A stretch of 64,000 nt of DNA from Pseudoneurospora amorphoporcata (taxonomy: Eukaryota > Ascomycota > Sordariomycetes > Sordariales > Sordariaceae): NCBI GenBank assembly GCA_033297205.1, contig MU859131.1, forward strand, positions 62,001 to 126,000, read 5' to 3'. The notes beneath the pieces are model-generated. The model was not told where the DNA came from. It did no database searches and saw only the letters and a program-made list of their open reading frames with translations. Below are positions 12,275-23,750 of this stretch, one piece after another. Position 1 is the first letter of the stretch, and every line of letters begins with the position of its first letter. The position numbers and the translations under genes were made by a program.

Positions 12275-15200
12275 TTTTTGTACAATCTCACAAGTAGAAG
12301 CTCTGATAGATTACCCACTCTCTAATCATGCGCAAACTGAATCACAATCCTAACATGAAGCCTCGCCTTATATCTTCTTGTGCTACACTCTGTTACCAAT
12401 CTCGACCCTGCAAACGATGTAAACATCAGAGCTACGGCAAGATGAACAAGGAAAAGCTACAACAGGAAAAGCAGAGCGAAGCAAGGCCTGGCAGCTAAGA
12501 ATTATATGGAAACCATCGTGAAGATGATGGCACATCAGCAGTGGTATTAAAATCGTCCGAACATGGCCAACGCCCGCAGACAACTAACAATCCCTGAACC
12601 ACGCTCAGCAGCACGGCACTCGATTTCCAACGCATCAAAACTGTCAAGGTATACTCCAAAGTGACTAGTATTAGAAAATTTTGGTGGTGTGGAATTTCCC
12701 GGTTCCCGTTGCTTGCTTGGTAGAAGTCGATACAATGTGGTCGGAGTCCCTTGCGCTGGACAGTCAGTCTGCCAAGTCGTCATCATCGTGTATTGGTACA
12801 GCGCGTAGAATTATGGGCTGTCGCTCCAAGTGGCCCGGATAAAAGTAACATAGACAGCAAGAATGAAGAAGAAAGAAGAGAAAGAGGAAACTAGGCAACA
12901 TCGGATGGAAGAGAAGAGGTTCTTATATGCGATGGCCGGAGTCCGATGGGATGAAAGACCAGCATCCCAGATAATGCTTGGCAGATGCCATCACAAGTAT
13001 GATATGTCTGAGGCTGAGGGTTTCTGAAGACTGAAGCCTTCCAATCCGATATCATCGCACCAATTTTCTTTCATTATTTAAGCGTATGAAAAGTGGTTGC
13101 CAAGATAAAAGTTTCAGTTGCACAGAGGTTCGGCTGGTTGATGTTGCGAAGAGGGTTCGGCGGTGCTTCAAATGTCATGTCCAGTGCACCTAGTTGTGCC
13201 GTGGGCGGTACCTCAAATGATAAAGCACGGACCACCATAGTTGTTTCGGCCAGATTGATATGCAGCATTCTGTCGCGGCGAGCGTGGTCACGGGATTGGC
13301 TGCCACAGCTGCCCTGGGCAAGCTTCCGCCCAAACTCGGTGGGTTGGTTCACTTTGGCTCAGCCTCCCTCTATCTGTCACCAACTTCGCCCTACCTGGAC
13401 CTAAAGCAGCCAACCTGATATGATCATCGCATCACTCAGCGCCCGTCGCTCCTCTAATTTCCACGACAGACTCTACCATCACTGCTTGACGGAGCGTTTT
13501 TCGAGCGGGCCTACAGCTTCATTTTATACCGAGTCGTTCCCACGATGTGACGACAATGCGAGACGGGTCGCCATTTGCGGGGCTTTCGAACCCAGCGGTC
13601 AGCACCTGGGCACAGCATCAGAGACGCTCCAGAAGCTGAACCAATGCCCCCCGCGTTGGCTACAAAGCAGTCACCACAGGCGCTCGAAGCTTAAGAGACA
13701 GACATGCCATCGGTCTTCCATCGCGGAAACTTCGTGGGGGGTAACTGAAAAGAAAACATGAGGATCGCCATTGGAGGTCGCACGCATCTCGTCGCCGCCG
13801 TCTCCTATCCGTTGATCGTTACCAGCACCGCCTACTTCCCGAGTCACGGTTCCGGCCAAGGCAATACCCAAGCTCTGATGCCACCTGCCAGCAGGACAGG
13901 ACCGGTGACCATGGATGATGGATGGACAACATGATGCTTCTAACAGTATCCACATCCTATGGGACAGGCCACTAGGACCCAAGAATCACGGCGAAAAGAG
14001 CAAGAAGTGTTCACAGCATCGTCGTTTCAGCAACTCCGTTATTCTCGGCCGATGCCGTGCTCCGAAGCTTGGATATGATGTCCTCCAGGGGATGCGCTCG
14101 TCCACCAGGCCACCTAGCACCGGCCACTCTTGAAGGACCGGCCCCCCCTTGACTGCTGCGCTTACCTGAGGGTGTAGTGGGAAGACAGCAGGTTTGCCTA
14201 CTGTATCCGCCAACATGCTGCTTCTTCAGGCATCTAACGATAACTGATGTGCTGCGATAAACTACCAAGGAATTGCGAAAGGGCAATGGCGGGATCTTGA
14301 AGATGGTGTATGTCTGCAGCAGCCATGATGTCCAGCACGCAAGAGACAGACCCCCTGGTAGCTTGGTGTTATGGCTCGCATATACCCCAACTGGAGTTTT
14401 GAAGTCATGAAGGGGACGGCTACGTGCGAAAAGAGGTACTGACAATCAGAAAAAAACGTGCACATCGACAACATCATCTCGGGAGCTAATGCTCAAGGCC
14501 TCGAACCGTATGGTGGAGACCCTGTACTTGGTTGCTAGGTCTAGGCATCTATGGGCAGCTTATAAGATGCACTCGTAAAGCGTGTCTTACCGTATATAGA
14601 GAGGATGTCCTGGTGATATAGAGTCCTGCATAGTCAGAGCATGCCTCTGTTCTAAGACGCAGATATGGACTGGGAGGTACTGGTATAAGGATGTCGGTTT
14701 CGTGGCTCGTCTACCCGGGGGTATATCCGGAGGTGCGCAAGCAAGTGCAGTGTCGCGTCAAGCTCCGGCACATGGGCGTTTGACCATAGATGAACGTTCT
14801 ACCGGGTGATGACCCCAACGCATGCGTTCTCATTCATCGCGTTGAGAGGGGCCAGCAGATTGCAACATTATTCATCATCGCCTGGCGTCGGTGCAGCACC
14901 TCAGCTCCGGTCGCACTATCTGAACCAACGGGACGTACTCGGCCTCTTTCCGCACCGTCGCCGTCTCTCACGGTATTCAGCCTCGCCGTCACATCAGCCT
15001 TTTCTCGTCATTCTAAGGGTTCTACGGGTTATTTTGAGTAAGGCTGTCATCGCCAGAGTAGGAGGATCTGATCTTTCGTTATCCATTGCTAAGAGCGTTT
15101 CACAGCTACTAACTGCACAGGAACAGTCTGGTCTTATCCCCACCACATCGCTTCTCCTTCTTCCACCCTCTGAGAACATACATCTCTGCCTTGTTTTCCA

Positions 15201-15686
15201 CACTTTGCAGCCATCCATACAAGGTACAGGCGCAGAGTTACAACACCGAGCGGATCATTCAACACATCAAGGAACGAGGGTTGGCGTTGAAAGTCTTGGT
15301 CTTGAACTTATACGGAGACGCGTTGGTGCAGTGGACGAAGCGTTGACATTGCCCGGTCCGCTGAGGTTATCAAATCCATCCAAGGGAAAGTAGTATCCTC
15401 ACACCGAACAGGGTGAGCAACTGCCCTTACTGTGTGTGGAAAGACGCCCGAAATATTGAGATCAAAACAAGACCGGGAGGTGGAAGGCAATTCACAACTG
15501 AACGTCGTTAAGAGGCATCTCTCTGCCTCTCAAAGGTATTTCGCGTTCGACAGTGCCTTGGAGCAGGCTGCAGGCCTGAGAAGGACGCTGTGCACGCGTT
15601 TTTAGCGGGTCGGGCAATCCCTGTTCGGTCGGCCAAGATACCGCCTTAGCCACTAAAAGTCAGATATCGACGAATCTGGTGTCGCC

Positions 15687-18600
15687 ATGGGGTCCTCACC
15701 TCCAGCGGCAGGACCACTTTTGGATTCTCGGACTCGACATGATGCTGCAATGCCAAATGGCAGCCGCATTTTCAAAAACCAACCACGCAGCCTCACAGAC
15801 GAGCATGCTCTAGGCATGAATACTTTACGTCCGACTACTTCGCCTGCCGCTGCCGTCGTGAACCGGTGCTCTGAACCTGATCCTGTTCCTGACCCAGCAG
15901 CTCGACACAACAAACCGAATCCAGATCGCCCCAGTGGCAGCAGCAACGGCCCCAGCAGCAAATCCGGCAAACCTCGCCGCCGGTCGATCGAACCGCCCTC
16001 TTCCTCCTCCCAGCCCGCTCATCGTCATCGCAATCCGTCGAGACATTGCAGCCCGGACCGCTCTGCCCGCTCTTCGCGTCTGCCCCATCGCTCCAGAGAC
16101 TCTCCACGCAGCCGCAGAGATCGCTCCCGCAAGCCTCGTGGTCGCGACGGCCACTTATCCCCGGACCGACGCCATCGAAGTCCTGGCCCGCTGAGAGGCA
16201 GAGGGGACGCCGCCCAAGAACGTGGCCAGAACGTCGATCACGGAAAACAACACTCACAACTTCCTCCACGCCCAGCCCGTGCCTCTCAACGTGGTTCCTC
16301 AAGGTCGCCGGGCTCGAGCAAGCGCAGACGTAGTCGAACCCCATCGCCAGGTGGGCCGGACTCCAAAAAGTTACGACGTGGCCGGAGCCCTCGAAGAGGA
16401 GAAAGGGACGACGTACCTTCTGTGCAACCTCCAAGGGACCGCCGCCGGTCGCCATTTGGCAGGAGGCCATCTCGTTCCCCAAATCATCACGAGCGGCGAC
16501 GCTCCAGAGACAGGAAACGGTCGGCCCGATCCAGATCCCCAGATCGCTCTCGAAGGCGGAAATCACGGTCACCCGATCGTGGTGGAATTTTTGACCGAAT
16601 ATCGGAGCGTGTACGCCGAAGGAGTCCATCCCCACGGCACCGTGGTCGCTCAGACCGGCCAGATCGTCCCGAACGTCGGCATCAGTCAAGGTCACGTTCT
16701 CGGACCCCCCCCCATCGCGAAAACAGACACCCCGCTTCCGACGCAGGTTCGCGCAGACGGCCAAGTCCCGACCCGGACTCACGTGAGCCCTACGACCATC
16801 CTCAAGGCTCTCCACGGGACCGGCGACGCTCCAAATCCAGCAAAAAGGGCAAAAGCCGTGACGAGCAGCGGCCTTCAAGCAAGTTTGATCCTGCGTCTGG
16901 CGTAAACAGTATTGAAGTAAATATGGCCGCTCGGAACAGCTACCGAGGGGGTTATGGTGCCCCGATGCCCCCTGGGTACGCAGAAGCACATGATGGCCGA
17001 AGTTATTCACATTCTTCGGGGCATGCGACGCCCAACTCGTCCTTTCATGGCTCGCCTCCCACCCAATCTCCTTATGGTGCCGGCCGAGGTTGGAACAACC
17101 AACAATTCTCACCACAAAGGTACGTCCTGCCAGAGCAACGCAATGATTCTCTTGACTAACATCGGAATAGTCAGTATGGATATCCGCATGGCAATTACGG
17201 CCCCCCTACCGGGCCGCAAGCACACTACAATCAAGGACATTCGTCACCGTATCCTCCAACCGGCCCAGCGGCCCAATACCCAACAGGCCCATACCGTGGC
17301 GGGCATCGGGCTGCACCTGGTGGCTTCCGTGGTGGCTCATTTGGTGTCCCTCGAGGAGGCCATCGAGGCGGCTCCAAGGGTGCACAATGGAGCCCCAACG
17401 CCCACAATGCCTCTGGCCGAGGCCAGTATCCAACAACATCTGAAAGCAATTCCGCCCATGCCCAGAATAGCGCGGCCTCCAGCAAGCACGCTGATTCTGG
17501 TCAACAAAACACTCATGATGGGACGAGGGAGGATGTCAACAATTCTTCCAGATCCGCGGAAGTCTCTCAAGATGATGCCAACAAGTCAAGCAAGGAGAAG
17601 GAAGAGCAAATGCAGCCTCCTACCCGCCCAGCTGCTAGCTCGCAATCTCAGCCCTCGAACAAGTTCAGTTTCAGTATGAAGAACGCTGCAACAAAGCCAG
17701 TAGTAGCGGCTCCACGGCCCGAAATATCTCTCAAGTTCAATGCCGTCATTCCGCCACGGGAACCCTCTTCGCAAAAGCAACCTCCAAAAGCGCCTGCTGC
17801 TCCGCCGACGGCGCCGTCTGCCCACAGATCCAATCGGGACCGTCATGACCTCCCCAAGAATGTGCCCACGGAACCGGCGTCTGCTAGGGCTCGTCATAAT
17901 GATCGCAGAGTGCAGGACCAGCACAGGCCTATAGACAGCCACAGACCGGTCGATAGCCACAGGCCGGCGGAACCGCAGAAGCCGAGGACAAGGATAGTGA
18001 AGAGGATTGTGAAGAAGCTCAAGGAGAAGCCAGCTCTTCCACCGGACTTGGCAAAGTCGAAGTCAGTATACCACAGAAAGCCAGGGAACGAATCTGTCAT
18101 CGGTTCCGGTACGTATGGAAAAGTTTTCAAAGCCCTCAATGTTTATACGAAAAAACAAGTGGCCCTCAAGAGAATACGAATGGAGGGAGAACGGGATGGC
18201 TTTCCTGTGACGGCAGTGCGAGAGATCAAGCTGCTCCGGTCTTTAAGCCACAAGAACATCGTCAAGCTCATGGAAGTGATGGTCGAGATGAACGAGTGCT
18301 TCATGGTATTCGAGTACCTGTCACACGATCTTACAGGTCTCATTAACCATCCCAACTACACTCTGGACCCGGCCCAGAAGAAGCATTTGGCTCTGCAGTT
18401 GTTCGAGGGTTTGGACTATCTTCACACTAGGGGCGTCCTGCATCGAGACATCAAAGCAGCCAATATCCTGGTCAGTAACGAGGGTGTCCTCAAACTTGCT
18501 GATTTTGGCTTGGCTCGGTTCTACGCCAAACACCACCAACTGGACTATACCAACCGTGTTATCACCATTTGGTACAGATCACCGGAACTACTCCTCGGAG

Positions 18601-19535
18601 AGACGCAGTACGGCCCCGCCGTGGATATCTGGAGCGCTGCTTGCGTGATGATGGAAATATTTACGAAGCGTGCCATCTTCCCTGGTGATGGTAGCGAGAT
18701 CAACCAGCTGGACAAGATCCATTCCGTTTTGGGCACACCGACCAGAAACGACTGGCCAAACATCATTGAAATGCCTTGGTTCGAACTGCTACGGCCAACT
18801 CAGCGGCGAGCGAATGTCTTTGCGGAAAAGTATAAGGAGCTGGTGACACCCGCCGCATTTGAGCTGCTTCTCTGGATGTTTAGATACGACCCGGATAAGC
18901 GGCCCAGCGCTGCCGAAGTATTGGCGCATCCTTACTTCACCACTGAGGAACCAGCTCCGCGACAAGCAGTCGAGTAAGTTCCTTCTTTGTCATTTCACAG
19001 GGCTCACCTTCTGATCATCGTCGATACTAACAATTGACATCTTAGGCTCAAGGACATTGACGGTGAGTGGCACGAGTTCGAATCTAAGGCTCTTCGAAAA
19101 GAGAACGAGAGGAAGGAACGGGAAGCACGGCGGGCTGTCAAAGAAGGGGCACCAGCAACAACCGCTGCCCTAAGTGGTGTTAGTGGCGGTACCTCTTCGA
19201 CTCGAGACAAGGATCGTGACCTTAGAAAGCGCCCTGCCGAATCTCGAGAACCACCACCCTCAGAACGCGATTCTAAACGTCCGCACTTGGACCAAAACGC
19301 TGCCAGCAAACCTTCATCATCATCATCATCATCAGCGCCACAGCAGCAGCGAGAACCCGACCGGTCATCAGTACCCACCAGGCCAAGGGACCAACAACAG
19401 GAACAGCAGCAACGTCGGCCACCACAAGCATCATCTTCATCACAATTACCACCGCCAACGGCACTGGTGCAGCCACGGGCACAAGCACCCGCGAATGCCC
19501 CAACCGGACCGGCAGCAAGTCAAAGTCATAACTAG
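15687..19535 (+). CDS. ctk1: CTK1/CDK12-type cyclin-dependent kinase with RS domain
   Basis: Three exons, 15687-17119, 17171-18973 and 19046-19535, give 1241 residues. Introns 17120-17170 and 18974-19045 have GTACGT/GTAAGT donors and TAG acceptors and keep the frame. Residues 1 to about 400 are rich in Arg-Ser, Ser-Pro and Arg-Asp pairs (an RS domain). A Gly/Tyr/Pro-rich linker follows. The kinase domain spans about 775-1075: GSGTYGKVF glycine loop, FPVTAVREIKLL in the PSTAIRE helix position, HRDIKAAN catalytic loop, DFGLARF, and a T-loop ending WYRSPELLLG. These features place it with CTDK-I catalytic subunits (Ctk1, Lsk1, metazoan CDK12/13), which phosphorylate Ser2 of the RNA polymerase II CTD with a cyclin K-like partner. 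The C-terminal tail is Ser/Gln/Pro-rich with a TCA/CAT microsatellite near 19313-19336. Bur1/CDK9 is the main alternative; the RS domain favours CDK12-type. Confidence 0.9.
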
Positions 19536-21556
19536 GAGAACATGACATATTATGAGAAGATGATGTGGCAGAAGCGTTACCCTGACCTATTGTTTAAGTG
19601 TGCTCCGCCTGCGGTGAAAAGCCAGTTTTTGCAAAATACCTGCAATCGAAGTCGAAATCGACCTACGAATACGGCGGGACGAGGACCAGAACCAAGACCG
19701 GGACCAGGGCCAGATAGTAAAGGTGGAGGAAATTGCGGCAGGGGACCGTCGAGATGGCGGCAGTAAGGGGGTAGGAAGCAGCAAACAAATCAAAAACTGT
19801 ATCGTATTACATGGCATATGGCATATGGCATTTGGACCGGGACACACACCCGCATCAGGATGGATCATGAAAGCAGAGTACGGTACGGGAAACGTCTTGG
19901 TTTATCATTGGTTATAGAAATGACGGGCAGGAATTGGAGGACGGGAAAGCAAGATATAGATATCTTGGTCGGGCAAAGCATGAGATATCTGCGTATAATT
20001 TAGGAGGAAGGACATGGGTGGATAGATGTCCAAGGAGTTATGGGATAGATGGGATGAGACGGAAGAGAATGGCGATATGGGGAAATGATCGTATGACATC
20101 AAAGCAGTTATAGGAGGGAGGTGACAAACCACTGGAGGAGAGGAAGACAAAACTGAACTCCCTGAAAGCGAAAAGTAAGATGCCATGAGGAATGAGGAAA
20201 ACAAAAGAGTCAGTGCCCGACAGATGATGATGCATAAACCACATGGTAAATCTTTGGAAGACAAAATGATGCGTTACGTTATAATTATAGCCTAGCAATT
20301 TATATAAATCAAGCTAAACGGTTTCTGCATTACTTCTTGATTCATCCTCATTCTGCTCCACTGTATGAATATGTTTCATCCCGATCATGATGCGAGAAAT
20401 ATAGCGACTACACATCGAGCTTGTGCCCGATTCACTTGTCCCCCACCATTTTGATTCTCCTCTTTTATTCGCATACATACCAACCATCCTGAAACAACTT
20501 CATGGAAATCAACGAGACAAAAGCAGGAAAAGGGAAGTATTCACAAACAGCAGTTACATATTGTGTTGTTATAAAATTGAGAAGAAATGAATGACCTCGA
20601 CCTTTGCAAACCGTCCCGTCCATCCGAACCAACCAACCGACCAACACCCTTCGCCTCCGCTGCCTGTTCCCCCAACCAAGTTGACCGTCCGTCTTTTACT
20701 CCCCTTTGCCTTGCCTTGCCTAGCTTTGCCACTGTTCGAAATAAACTACCGCGGTCTTGTTCGTTCTTGTATATGTGATTGACTAGATGTGGAAAAGTTG
20801 ATGGGAGGAAAAAAGATTTGAACAAACTTTGAAAGACACCAAATTGGCAGAGAAAAATAGTACGGTTGACACACTCCTCCAATAGATATGAAAATGAAAG
20901 CCGCGCGGAAAAGGCAACAGCACCCATAGCCACCAGCACCATCCCCAACCGCCATCCCACCAAGAAACATAAGGCCAAAAATTACGATTTAGTTTTTTTC
21001 CCCTGCTCCGTTAACCCAGCTCCGCCAGCCCATGATATGTCTCGCTCTAGCGAACCGGCGTTGCAAAAATCCCGAGAGCCGCTGAGAAACCGTTGGCCTT
21101 AAACCGTAGCTCCTAGCGATGAATCCAGCCGTTCCCCGCCCCCTTTTTTGCCATAAGCCAGCCAGCCAGTTACAATGCGTCGTTCGAGATAAACTCCGCC
21201 CTGAGGAATGTTGTGTAAAAATGGCATGTTGCGTTTCTCTTTTGATCATACCCATCCGGTTCGCAAATTTTTGCCTGCCAGGCGCCGCTTCCGTCCCGCT
21301 TCCCACGCCCAAGTAAAAACCGCCGCAGTAGTTCTCCCAAAAGCCTTGCCAGCACCCGTGCTCCGCTTGCCCCATGCACCCCGTGAAGAAACAGTATAAG
21401 CCCATAGTTATCGCCAAGATTCCAAATTGATCTCTATTCTCGTTCCCAAAATTGTTCGCGGTGAAATTCACAACTGAAGAAACAATCGAAAGCTCGATGC
21501 CATGTGAGCAATCCGTCGTACGGCTTGGCACTGGGAAGAGTTGTGTTGTCGTTCCT
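19536..21556. other. Intergenic region between convergent ctk1 and nrp1 genes
   Basis: Convergent 3' ends, so this should hold two 3' UTRs. I see low-complexity stretches, for example a repeated catatggcatatgg-like motif near 19811-19831, and no convincing frame, RNA gene or repeat element. Confidence 0.5.
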
Positions 21557-23750
21557 TTACGCGGGTGACTTGCTGGCAGGAGCAGCACCACCGTTCTGAC
21601 GAGCATCCTGGTTGCTCACGGAGAGGCTGCCGATGCCGCTGGAAAGGAAAGCAAAAGGATCGTTTTCAGTCTGAGAGTAAAAGTTGTTTCCAGGTCCGGC
21701 AGAGGCGGGTCCGTTGCTGGCAGACTGGAAAGCGGCCTCGGCGGCACGGCTATCGAAAGGACCAGCCGAGTGAGAGCCAGGCGCGGGGCCGAAATGGGTG
21801 TTCAGGGAAGGGTAAGGGGCAGCACCGCCACCGAGGCCAGAGGGAAGTGCGTAGGTGCTGGGAGGGCCACCAAAATGCTGGCCATATCCGCTCGCAGAGT
21901 TGAAGCCACCGGCGGAAGCGAAGGGACCAGGCGCGGAATTACCGCCCATGGATCCTTGGTTCATGCCGTAGGAGGTTTGAGCGTCCAAGGGGGATGGATA
22001 GCCCGAGTCGGCGACTACGGCGGCGCCAGCACGGCTCGCTCCACAGCGAAGACAGCACACATTCTTGGCGAAGTTGTGATATCCGCACACCTCGTTACCG
22101 CACTTCCAGTCACCGGCACGGAAAGGGACGACACCAGAGCCGCCCATACGGCCGTGTCCACCGCCGTGACCGTGATGGCCGATGTGAGGAGGAGCGGGCA
22201 TCATAGCCGGGGGTCCGTAGCCATAGCCATAGCCCATCTCGCCAGTGGGACCGGCGCTGACAGCCGGGAAGGAGCAGCGGAAGCAGGCGGTTCGGCGCTG
22301 GAAGTTGGAGAAACCGCAAGAGGGGCACGTCCAGTCACCAGGTCTGGGGCGGTTCTTGCTGGGGGGGAAGGGCGTAAGGATTTCGGAAGCGCGATCGAGG
22401 ACCCTGCTAGAGGAGGGCGACACCTCGATAGCCTTTTCGTTCAAGGCCCTTCCGTTCATGCAAAGACTTTCAGCGGCCTAAAGCGGTGTAAGATGTCAGT
22501 CACCAGAGGTTTTAAGTGACAAGCAATAGATGCAATACACAGCACATACCTCTTCGTGGGAAGAAAAGACAGCGAAGCCAGTTCCGGTAGGCTTGTGCTG
22601 CTCCGGAGTGCGAAGAGTCCAGAACGCAATGGGCCTACCGCCGTACTGGGTGAACCAGCTCTCCAGCTCAGACTGGGTAGTATCATGAGGCAAGCCGGAC
22701 ATGTGCAGAACCTTGCTGCGCTCCGACAAGAAAGCACGAACGTCAGCACGGGCATCCATAGGCCGGGTAAGCACGTCAGGATGCTCATGAGCAGGCTGAG
22801 ACTTGCGAATCAAGCTGCGCAGGACACGGGCAAGGGTGACAGCTTCCTCCATGGCACGGCGAGGAGACGCAGGAGCGAGAGCCTGCAGGTGGAAGGGCAG
22901 GTTGTGCTTGATGGGAGCGCTGCTCTGGACAGCCTCCACCTCGAGAGCCGCGCAGATGTTAGCAAGCGACGAGGGACCGAAAGGCAGCGACTCGGGGTGA
23001 TGCTGCTGCCATCTTTGGTATTCGGTGCGCAGATCGAAAGTGCGCGAGTGCTGCAGATAGGGGGGAAGGACAACGGCCTTGTCGCGGGCTTCCCTGGGGA
23101 GCTGGACGCGCAAATCCCAAGCCTCGAGGGTGACGAAAACGAAGTCGAGGTTGGGGCCAGTCAGGTGTTCGGAAGCAAAAGCGTCGAAGCGATTGATGGC
23201 ATCCCTGAAGGTACCGGCGTTGCGGACATGTTCCCACGTGAGGGTCGTCAAGCTCGCTGTTTGGGTAAGGGGTCAGCAAGAACTGCCTGCAGCTGCCATG
23301 AGAAGTGCCAATTGGCCCGGCAGGCGGAGGAAACTCAGGGGTTGAGGCTCGACGTACTGCAAAGAGGAGTAATGGGGGTGTTGACCGGCTTGACGAGGAC
23401 GCTCTCTCTATGAATCTGCAACAGACGGTGTGGTCAGCAGATTGAGCATAGACGGAATGACAGGACCTTTGAATTCGGGGAATTTCAGGCCGAAAGGAGC
23501 AACATGGATGGATCTAAGACCGGATTCGGGACCGGGCCCGAGGCCGAGGCCGGCGGTACGGCATCAGGATCAAGGGGGATGTTTTTCTGCTTACCTCCTC
23601 GAGGTTGTTGGCGTCCAAAAGGATCCAACCGAGCTCAATAACCTCGGCGGAATCCTTGGTCACGTAAACACCGTGCTCATCGCAGGTGGTCGCAACGTGA
23701 ATGACCACGTAGCGGTCCACCTTGAAGGGCGGACTTTGCTGAGTCGCCAT
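21557..23750 (-). CDS. nrp1: Nrp1-like RNA-binding protein (exonuclease fold, RRM, two RanBP2 zinc fingers)
   Basis: Four exons, 23750-23595, 23415-23358, 23256-22550 and 22477-21557, give 613 residues. Introns are 23416-23594, 23257-23357 and 22478-22549, and every join restores a sensible frame (NLEE/IHRESV, TPLC/TSLTTLTW, SHEE/AAESLC). Residues about 10-210 resemble an ERI-1-like DEDDh exonuclease. An RRM follows at about 245-325 (KVLHMSGLPHD, GTGFAVFSSHEE). Two RanBP2-type zinc fingers lie at about 354-378 (GDWTCPSCGFSN...CFRC) and 430-453 (GDWKCGNEVCGYHN...CLRC). This order matches yeast Nrp1, a putative RNA-binding protein associated with stress granules. The tail is Gly/Ser/Asn/Pro-rich. 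Exonuclease residues look replaced (see findings), so RNA binding rather than RNA cutting is the likelier role. Confidence 0.88.

Larger units (their letters stand above)
8256..15686. other. Long intergenic region with no recognised gene
   Basis: About 7.4 kb separate the gsn start codon from the CTD-kinase start codon. The two genes diverge, so both promoters lie here. Base composition is mostly normal, with a more AT-rich patch at about 11.65-12.35 kb, and there is no RIP-like decay. Open frames are short and unrecognised; many begin only at TTG or CTG. I found no tRNA or 5S rRNA by eye. A small inverted repeat, CTACCT...AGGTAG, lies near 11238-11255. Long 5' leaders or non-coding transcripts are possible. 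Confidence 0.5.

Noticed and set aside
13560..13620. Possible tRNA because of a TTCGAA-type box on the minus strand
   Set aside because: The arms around the box do not pair and no A-box or acceptor stem could be built.
20989..21606. 205-codon minus-strand frame overlapping the nrp1 3' end
   Set aside because: It overlaps the nrp1 coding end in another frame and lacks family similarity; it is a shadow frame in the 3' UTR.
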